Shown one piece after another: positions 1-5,217 of a stretch of 5,217 nt of DNA. Under the pieces are notes generated by a model. The model saw only the letters and a list, made by a program, of their open reading frames with translations. It was not told the origin of the DNA and ran no database searches. Origin of the DNA: Halanaerobium sp. (GTDB taxonomy: Bacteria > Bacillota > Halanaerobiia > Halanaerobiales > Halanaerobiaceae); contig QBLP01000225.1 in assembly GCA_003070825.1 (NCBI GenBank), positions 1 to 5,217 on the forward strand. Reading direction: 5' to 3'. The translations under genes and the position numbers were made by a program. Position 1 is the stretch's first letter. Each line of letters begins with the position of its first letter.

Positions 1-1693
1 CTCTTACTATTCCAGTATCTTTATTTTCTGCACTAATATCGATTGGAATTTCCATTATCTCATCAGAAGCAATTTTGGGTGCGATAATTTCAAGTTGAGC
101 TAGCCCAGCTATTGTTTCTACATTAGCAGTTACAATATCGTTACTTTGGCTGGAGCTTGTTGGATAATCTTCAACTTCTTCAACAGTAATTCTTGAATCG
201 GGGATTTTAAATTCAACCTCAGTCCCATCCTCGACAAAATTACCAATTAAGTCAGTAATAGTCGCAGTTAGAGTAGATCTAGACTCTCCATCACCTCTTA
301 TAACTTCTGGCTCTGCCTCCAAGTCAATGATACTTGGATCTTCATTTGCTGCAACAAGGCTGTGTTTTTCCTGCAGTAAAGTTAAATTATTTTGAATAAA
401 CTCTACTTTAGTTACTATCTCTGTTCCCTGTTCAGTATTATTTTTAAGAGTTAAATCCAATTCTAAAGAACGATTTTCACCAGCTTCTAGATCATCTGCT
501 TCTATCCTGATTGTATTTGTTTCAGAATCAAAATTAAGAGCTGGATCCAGTTTAGATTGATCAATCTCCTCTGATATTTTAATTTCAAGTACAGGGTTTT
601 CAATTAGCTTATTACCATCATTACCGTATTCAATTTCTAATTGATAACTTTCTCCAGCATATTGATATTCTCTCTTATCTGGATCATTTACACTTAGTAC
701 TGGCTTAATTTCTAAGATATTTAGTTTATTATCTACCTGGTCATTAACTTCAGTCTTGATTTTTGAGGCTGCAGTTACCTTAAATGATTCCTGACTGATA
801 GCAGCATCTTTATCAATATTGACTGCAATTAATATATTTGCTGTTTCTCCTGGTGCTAATCCACTTAATTCAACACCGGTTTTAGCTGAAGCAGCTATCA
901 ATTGATCAGTTTCTAACTCTAAATCTTTGCTAAAGTTAATGTCATAATACCAATCAACTTGATAATCAAATAAACCATCTAAACTGAGTGTAACTTTTTC
1001 CAGACTGTTACCATTATTTTTAACTGTATGAGCAAATATAGCTTTAGAGTTTGAATTTGCAACTAAAGTTCTATCAGGGTTAATCTCAATTTCATGATAT
1101 GCAAGTATTTCTAATCTTACTTGATCAGTATACTGCTCATAAACGTTGTTTAAGATATCATTATAAGTTACCCGTGATTTTGTTGAGATAATAGATCCTG
1201 CTACAACTTCCTGACCCTCTTTACTGATTATGCCAGGTAAATTGAGATTAATTGTTTCTCCTTTATCCAGTTGACTAACTTTGATAATCAAATTATTTCC
1301 ATCTATTTCGAATTGATCTGAACTTAAAATTTTACCATCCAGCTCAATTTTTTCTTTTTCCAACTCAAAACCAGCTGGAATTGGAGTTGTCACCGTCAAA
1401 TTATTAACTTCGGTTTTACCATTGTTGCTGATGTCTAATTGATAGGAGTTTTCTTCTCCTGGTTTTCTGGTATCATGTTCAGTACTTAGATTAGTTTCAA
1501 TTACTGGCTCAGAGGTTGAAATTCTTAAAGTAGCATTATCAGTTGTTTTGTTACCGGCTTCATCTGTTATTTCTGCTTCTACTGTATAATCGCCTTCAGG
1601 TAGCTCATTTTCTTCAGGTATATCAACACTCCAGTTACCATTTTCATCTGTTGTAGTTGTATATTCTTTTCCACTTTTACAGTATATTCTCCT
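1..1693 (-). CDS. 3' piece of the adhesin: Ig-like end, DUF11-like repeats and invasin-like domain, runs off the edge
   Basis: A third frame is open from after a TGA at 1694-1696 to the window edge; about 558 residues from 1675 downwards look native, and no plausible independent start was found. Order: the end of a GNWSVDIP-type Ig-like unit (from SGKEYTTTTDENGNWSV to ITDEAGN, about 1675-1545); a DUF11-like segment with SYQLDISNNGKTEVNNLTV and TTPIPAGFEL (about 1510-1100); a segment with IFAHTVKNNGNSLEKVTLSL and a DWYYDINF motif (about 1099-710); a segment with YQLEIEYGNDGNKLIENPVL (about 706-390); then IDLEAEPEVIRGDGESRSTL and DLIGNFVEDGTEVEFKI (about 340-70), which resembles invasin/intimin Big_1 domains. 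These are all-beta stalk modules with no catalytic residues and no cysteine. The 3' end, where an anchor or sorting domain would be expected, is outside the window. Confidence 0.7.
1575..1643. repeat. 69-bp exact direct repeat, copy 2
   Basis: Identical to 1958-2026, 383 bp away. Because 383 is not a multiple of 3, the two copies lie in different frames relative to each other, yet both encode the same Ig-like peptide in their local sense frame. A third, diverged relative encodes GNWSIDVP at about 1708-1731. Confidence 0.9.
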
Positions 1694-2043
1694 TCAGCTA
1701 TATTATCCGGTACATCTATCGACCAGTTACCATCAGTATCTGTCTTAGTTGTTCCACTGAAGACTTCATTATCATCTCCATCAGTTATTACAACTTCAAC
1801 ATCACTGTCTTCTGGCTGGTCACTTGTACCTGAAATCGTAGGTGTCTGATTATTTGTTACTATATCATTATTATCTAGAGCTATCTCTGGCTCAGTTAAG
1901 TCTATCTCAAGATTACCCTCTGCAGTTGTTGTATTACCAGCATCATCTGTAATCTTAGCTTCTACTGTATAATCGCCTTCAGGTAGCTCATTTTCTTCAG
2001 GTATATCAACACTCCAGTTACCATTTCTGTATCCTTGTTTACT
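1579..2043 (-). pseudogene. Middle piece of the adhesin: GNWSVDIP-type Ig-like units in a second frame
   Basis: This frame is open from just after a TAG at 2044-2046 to a TAG at 1579-1581, but only about 2022 to 1678 reads as native protein (115 residues). It begins in the middle of an Ig-like unit (GNWSVDIPEENELPEGDYTV), continues through ITDDAGN and the linker LTEPEIALDNNDIVTNN, and then holds one complete unit from TPTISGTSDQPEDSDVEV to GNWSIDVPDNIAEGEYTV. The pattern TPTISGTS, then DxDGNWSxDVP, then YTV matches bacterial Ig-like stalk domains of the Big_6/Big_13 kind. It has no start codon with a ribosome site and is best read as the continuation of the gene starting at 2531. After about 1678 the sense moves to the third frame. 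Confidence 0.65.
1958..2026. repeat. 69-bp exact direct repeat, copy 1
   Basis: Identical to 1575-1643. On the minus strand it encodes GNWSVDIPEENELPEGDYTV plus flanking codons of an Ig-like unit. Its upstream edge (2026) coincides with the first frame break. The preceding frame runs into TAG at 1962-1964 inside it. Confidence 0.9.
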
Positions 2044-2531
2044 CTATCAGTCTTCTCTTCACCTTCATTACCTGCTTCATCGGTAAGAGTCGCTGTAAGT
2101 GTTAATTCTCCGTCTTCTAATCCACTTACATCTATTCCTTCTACTTTAACATTTCCGTCTTCATCAACTTTCACATCTTCCACAGTACCAGTTATATCTT
2201 CAGTATTTGAGTCTCCATCACTTATTGTATAGTTAATAGTTGAATCATTTTCAGCATTTTCAAGGGTAAAGGAGAATTCTTTCTGGTTACCTCTATTGAT
2301 GATATCCTGATCTATTGACACATCATAGTCTTCTGTAGCTGCTGTATCCTTAACTACACTATTACCACATCTTCCACAGTACCTACCATTATTATCATTT
2401 TGATATATTTCAGCTGGAAGAGTCTGACTAATACTCAATTCCCCATCTTGGGCCATAACTGCTGAGCCCAAACTTAAAATCATGATTAATGCTATTAAAA
2501 TAGTTAATATATTTTTACTATTAATTTTCAT
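1962..2531 (-). CDS. 5' piece of the adhesin: signal peptide plus SIDQD-type Ig-like domain
   Basis: This is the intact 5' frame, 189 codons with stop TAG at 1962-1964. Residues 1-27 are a signal peptide: KINSK n-region, long hydrophobic core, cleavage after A-V-M-A before QDG. Residues about 61-168 form one Ig-like repeat of a type common in large bacterial surface proteins, with landmarks VKDTAATEDYDVSIDQD at the start, NYTISDGD, GIDVSGLEDGELTLTATL and DEAGN near the end, then VNKDTE. That last motif normally opens the next repeat. Native sequence ends at residue 169; the last 20 residues (from MVTGVLIYLKK) are the next domain read out of frame, so the product as read is an artificially ended polypeptide. 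Residues 51-56 (YCGRCG) are also suspect, see the 18-bp repeat. The start is supported by the upstream GAGGGG site. Confidence 0.75.
   Translation of the reverse strand: MKINSKNILTILIALIMILSLGSAVMAQDGELSISQTLPAEIYQNDNNGRYCGRCGNSVVKDTAATEDYDVSIDQDIINRGNQKEFSFTLENAENDSTINYTISDGDSNTEDITGTVEDVKVDEDGNVKVEGIDVSGLEDGELTLTATLTDEAGNEGEEKTDRVNKDTEMVTGVLIYLKKMSYLKAIIQ
2172..2189. repeat. 18-bp repeat, in-frame copy inside the Ig-like domain
   Basis: Identical to 2366-2383. Here it is read in the domain's normal frame as G-T-V-E-D-V (residues 115-120 of the protein starting at 2531), following DIT and preceding KVDEDGNV. Confidence 0.7.
2366..2383. repeat. 18-bp repeat, out-of-frame copy in the N-terminal region
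   Basis: Identical to 2172-2189. At 2172-2189 the minus strand encodes G-T-V-E-D-V inside the Ig-like domain; here the same bases fall in another frame and yield the odd YCGRCG stretch just before GNSVVKDT. This looks like a remnant of a mostly lost upstream copy of the same domain. Confidence 0.7.
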
Positions 2532-2580
2532 AAATTTTCCCCTCTTTCTTAAACTGTTTTATATATTCAGAGTTTATATT
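2532..2580. other. 49-nt intergenic gap, no clear promoter or terminator
   Basis: The gap between the barrel stop codon and the next ATG is almost all A/T. It holds the ribosome binding site of the downstream gene and a TATATAAA-like stretch without a convincing -35 partner. A weak bulged inverted repeat (aaactg at 2551-2556 against cagagttt at 2568-2575) is not followed by a T-run on the minus strand. The short spacing and lack of a terminator favour co-transcription of the two genes. Confidence 0.6.
2539..2546 (-). promoter_or_regulatory. Ribosome binding site for the gene starting at 2531
   Basis: On the minus strand the sequence AAGAGGGG lies 7 nt (AAAATTT) before the ATG at 2531-2529. 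It is a purine-rich Shine-Dalgarno-like site at good spacing. With the signal peptide that begins at this ATG, it fixes the start of the second gene. Confidence 0.75.
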
Positions 2581-5217
2581 CTACCAGGCTTTAATTAAGT
2601 TAATGAACCAGCCTTTAGCTTCATAACTTAAATTAGTTAAATCATCATTAAAGTCAGTAAAATTATATCCGATCCCCACTTTAGTGTTGTTATTAAAGCC
2701 TTTATATGCTCCAACTAAGAAACCGTCTTTTCTATCATCTACTAATTTGTTTTCTAAGATTCTATATTCTACAAAGAGATTGAGATCTTCTCTTAAAGCA
2801 TAATCTATTTTATTGGCCCAAAGATAGGTTTCACTTCTAGCCCAGCTGTCATTAAAACTATTTAATTTAACTTCAGAGTTTTTATAAGCTATTTTTTCAG
2901 TTAACTGCCACTTTTTATTTAAATCATAAATTAAATCCAGAGCCAAAATCTGAGATTTTTCTGCCGCATAATCACCAAGTTCTCGGCCCGTGTCTAAATT
3001 TAAATAATTTTTTTGATCTAAATAGGTGTATTTAAATAAGTAATTTAATTTGGTATTATTAATCGGTCTGTAAGCCATGCCAATTGTACCTTCAAAAAAG
3101 CGATCTTCTCCATCCTCTTTTTCTTTTGAATATTCTATTTCAGATAGATAATTAAATTCCTCATTATATTTCCACCTTGAATTAGATTTTAAGACCAGCT
3201 GTTCAAATTTTTCGCTTTTATCGTCAACTCTGTATTCAATTCTGTTTGAACTTCTAAAGTTATTTTCTGTATAAGTTAAAGCTCCACCAACTATATCGCG
3301 TTTAAAGTCTTCAGAGTCAGCTTTTTCTACATCACTGCGGGTATAGTCAAAAGAAAGAGTTAAGTTATTAGATGCTAGATAATCGAGACCAATAACATTA
3401 CTCTGCTTATTTTCGTCCTCATCATCAACTATTCGGTGTTCAGCTGTAATAGTGGTTTTATCGCTAACGGCAGTGTTGGCACCAAAAGTGGTTTCAGTTG
3501 AAAAATCATCACCAAATTCTCTTTCATAATTGGTGTAAATTTCACTGTCCTGATTTAGCATATATCCGGCTCCCAGCAGGATATTTTCTTGATCACCAGC
3601 ACTGGCTTCAGCACTGTAGCGCCATTTTTCTCTTTTGATTTCTCCCCCAAGTGTTGTTATATTATTTCTTTCAGCTTCCTCACTTTTATCTAAAGTAAAC
3701 TGTTGACTTCCATAAATTTTATTTCCACTATCAAATTGATGGTCAAAACCTAAAGCAGCATTTAAAGTTTTTTCATCTTCTTTATCTGCTTCTTTTTTTA
3801 CTTTGTTTTCTAATTCGAGTTCATAACTTCTCTGCTCTGTCTGCTGCCTCCAGAATCTTAAATTATAAATATCTGTTTCATTTTCTCCACTTATATCTTT
3901 TTCATAAGAAATTTCATTTTCTTTTCTTTCTTTTTCCTGAATTAAAGCCAAGCCATAGTTTTCTTTATCTTTTTCTAAGTATTGACTGCCGCTGTTAAAA
4001 CCAGCTTCTTTATTGGAATAGAATGTATTAAATTCTAAATCCTTAGCTTCAGTCAAAACTTTAGAGTATTCAAAATTCCAGGCCTGAGCCTGATTATTAT
4101 TATTCAAACTAATTTCTCTATATGTTATACCTCCATCATCAGAAAAATATTTTTCTGAATTTATATTTTCTGATTCAGCATAATCAATTCTAAATTCTGT
4201 AATTTCTGGATTTTGATAAACTAAATTCAAACCATAAATCTTATATTTATCTGAATCTTCTCTGCTCTCTTCTATGTAATTAGCTCCTAAATATAATTGA
4301 TCTGTCAAATCATATTTTGTCTGCAGACCATAATTATTCTGATCAATATCACTGCTTAAATAGTCATATTGATAGTCAACAACCATAAAGTATTTATCTG
4401 ATCCATCCTGATCATCTATCAAACTTTGATCATCAAAGATATTATGCTTTGATTTCAAAGTAATTCTTCCCTGCAGATAATTAATCTCATAGTCTTCTCC
4501 TGCCTTTAAATTTCTGCTTTCTAAAACTCGATTTGTACTGGAATCTCTAAGTTCAAGCTTTACATTTTCACTGCCGGCAATAAGATCATCCTGACGCAGG
4601 TAATATAAAATACCTCCTGTCAGCTCTAATTCATCTCTGGTCTGAGTAGAAAAGGGCTGATACCAGTATGTATTGAAAGCAAATCTATTATCATAGTCTA
4701 TATTTGCTCCGTAAATATTTTTGCTTAAGTTTATCAGCTTATTGTTCTCATAGTTTAATTTGTAATTACCCCAGATAGCATTTAACTCATCTGATTCTAA
4801 TTTTAAATATAACTTTCCAGCTGTATTAGTTTCAGAAACCACCTGTGAATCATCACCATAGACCGGATAATACTTTTCTGCATCTATTTTTTCAAATGGT
4901 GTATTTTGCTTTCGTTCATCTAAATTTTTAAAAATCTCATCTAAACTTTCTTCTTCTGTATCAAGCCAGGCGGTAATCAAATATTTCCCCTTTATTTTAC
5001 CCTGCAGATAAAAATTAATCCTTCCCATATCTACATTTTTCTCAAACTTATCACTATCTTCAATTAATTCTATATCACCTGTTAAATTATTTTCTCCAAA
5101 ATATAATTCTGTAAATCCTACAAAAAATTTTCCCTGATAAAATTCACCTTTATTAATTTCTTCTGCACCAACAAAAATTGAGAAAACTAATGCTAGTATA
5201 AATGTTGTAATAATGAT
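2581..5217 (-). CDS. Large outer-membrane beta-barrel protein, 5' end outside window
   Basis: The frame stays open from the TAG at 2581-2583 to the window edge, giving 878 residues without a start. The ATG at 5028 is internal: the 63 residues before it include a signal-peptide core and in-frame sequence of the same character. Window residues 1-18 are the end of a signal peptide. Residues about 64-285 form a conserved-looking N-terminal part with landmarks YPVYGDDS (117-124), GKLYLKLE (134-141), IWGNY (148-152), LYYLRQDD followed by AGSE (204-217) and DYEINYLQGRITL (242-254). I recall such motifs from barrel regions of large DUF11-containing surface proteins. Residues about 277-878 are amphipathic strands of 9-13 residues with short polar turns, roughly 34-36 by eye, ending in FINLIKAW; a terminal aromatic is typical of outer-membrane barrels. 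No cysteine is present. The barrel call is firm; the role (export channel, anchor or receptor) is not. Probably co-transcribed with the gene at 2531. Confidence 0.85.
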   Translation of the reverse strand: MIITTFILALVFSIFVGAEEINKGEFYQGKFFVGFTELYFGENNLTGDIELIEDSDKFEKNVDMGRINFYLQGKIKGKYLITAWLDTEEESLDEIFKNLDERKQNTPFEKIDAEKYYPVYGDDSQVVSETNTAGKLYLKLESDELNAIWGNYKLNYENNKLINLSKNIYGANIDYDNRFAFNTYWYQPFSTQTRDELELTGGILYYLRQDDLIAGSENVKLELRDSSTNRVLESRNLKAGEDYEINYLQGRITLKSKHNIFDDQSLIDDQDGSDKYFMVVDYQYDYLSSDIDQNNYGLQTKYDLTDQLYLGANYIEESREDSDKYKIYGLNLVYQNPEITEFRIDYAESENINSEKYFSDDGGITYREISLNNNNQAQAWNFEYSKVLTEAKDLEFNTFYSNKEAGFNSGSQYLEKDKENYGLALIQEKERKENEISYEKDISGENETDIYNLRFWRQQTEQRSYELELENKVKKEADKEDEKTLNAALGFDHQFDSGNKIYGSQQFTLDKSEEAERNNITTLGGEIKREKWRYSAEASAGDQENILLGAGYMLNQDSEIYTNYEREFGDDFSTETTFGANTAVSDKTTITAEHRIVDDEDENKQSNVIGLDYLASNNLTLSFDYTRSDVEKADSEDFKRDIVGGALTYTENNFRSSNRIEYRVDDKSEKFEQLVLKSNSRWKYNEEFNYLSEIEYSKEKEDGEDRFFEGTIGMAYRPINNTKLNYLFKYTYLDQKNYLNLDTGRELGDYAAEKSQILALDLIYDLNKKWQLTEKIAYKNSEVKLNSFNDSWARSETYLWANKIDYALREDLNLFVEYRILENKLVDDRKDGFLVGAYKGFNNNTKVGIGYNFTDFNDDLTNLSYEAKGWFINLIKAW
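5164..5217 (-). other. C-terminal part of a signal peptide
   Basis: The first 18 in-window residues of the barrel protein are a hydrophobic stretch, ITTFILALVFSIFVGA preceded by further isoleucines. They are followed by the acidic EEINKG. The probable signal peptidase I cleavage is after V-G-A, with Val at -3 and Ala at -1. The positively charged n-region and start codon must lie a few codons beyond position 5217. Confidence 0.75.

Larger units (their letters stand above)
1..2531 (-). pseudogene. Frameshifted multidomain secreted adhesin-like gene, 3' end outside window
   Basis: This entry joins three consecutive reading-frame pieces that together make one sensible protein of about 840 residues in the window. 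The frame changes near 2024 and near 1678; each change has the sense of one missing base (or two extra). Domain order is signal peptide, SIDQD-type Ig-like repeat, one partial and one full GNWSVDIP-type Ig-like unit, a further partial unit, three DUF11/CARDB-like segments, then an invasin-like Big_1-type domain that reaches the edge. Such proteins are exported and sit at or beyond the cell surface as repeat stalks or adhesins; no catalytic motif is visible. The breaks coincide with partial Ig-like units, so loss of repeat material by recombination or misassembly explains both frame and domain anomalies. If the breaks are sequence errors, the gene is intact. It is the likely partner of the upstream barrel gene. 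Confidence 0.7.

Noticed and set aside
1575..2026. CRISPR-like or mobile-element repeats
   Set aside because: The repeats are coding segments of Ig-like units, with only two exact copies, no regular spacers, no inverted ends and no transposase.
1669..2030. Programmed ribosomal frameshifting at the two breaks
   Set aside because: There is no slippery heptamer with a downstream structure. Two successive shifts in a stalk protein are unlikely, and domain loss at each join points to deletion or misassembly.
2035..2232. Plus-strand 65-codon open frame rich in Ser/Pro/Val
   Set aside because: It lies opposite the well-supported Ig-like coding sequence, has low-complexity composition that mirrors Asp/Glu/Gly codons, and shows no ribosome site or family resemblance.
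2367..2378. CxxC (CGRC) as thioredoxin-like or zinc-binding motif
   Set aside because: The surrounding sequence has no such fold, and the DNA is an out-of-frame copy of a segment from the neighbouring Ig-like domain.
2551..2575. Possible terminator hairpin between the two genes
   Set aside because: The stem is only six pairs with a bulge, is all but free of GC, and is not followed by a T-run on the minus strand.
2532..2580. Promoter for the second gene
   Set aside because: There is a TATATAAA-like stretch but no credible -35 element at proper spacing, and such sequences are expected by chance at this AT content.

Overview
The window comes from a low-GC, AT-rich genome (about one third G+C by eye). 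Its proteins are acidic, rich in Asp/Glu/Asn and exported. One gene encodes a large outer-membrane-type beta-barrel ending in an aromatic residue, so the organism should have an outer membrane. Low GC, acidic surface proteins and Lys/Ile/Asn-rich coding fit a halophilic diderm Firmicute of the Halanaerobiales type. That assignment is inference, because there is no rRNA or housekeeping gene here.

Everything recognisable lies on the minus strand and reads from high to low coordinates. First (5217 to 2581) comes a barrel protein whose frame is open to the window edge and whose partial signal peptide lies at that edge. The ATG at 5028 is therefore internal, and the real start is just outside. After a 49-nt gap with a good ribosome binding site but no convincing promoter or terminator, a second secreted gene starts at 2531. 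It runs off the other edge at position 1.

The second gene is a multidomain surface or adhesin-like protein: signal peptide, an 'SIDQD'-type Ig-like repeat, 'GNWSVDIP'-type bacterial Ig-like repeats, several DUF11/CARDB-like segments, then an invasin-like (Big_1-type) domain. Its reading frame is broken twice, near 2024 and near 1678, so it reads as three pieces in three frames. Both breaks fall where one Ig-like unit is abruptly joined to the middle of another, beside two identical 69-bp repeats set 383 bp apart (not a multiple of 3). A third scar near the N-terminus creates a CGRC motif containing the only cysteines I can find in either product. The region looks like collapsed or recombined repeats, either real decay or variation of a repeat-rich adhesin or a misassembly.

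The two genes probably form one transcription unit: a very large outer-membrane barrel (about 34-36 strands by eye) and a secreted repeat protein that may be exported through it or displayed next to it. No RNA gene, mobile element or CRISPR array was seen.
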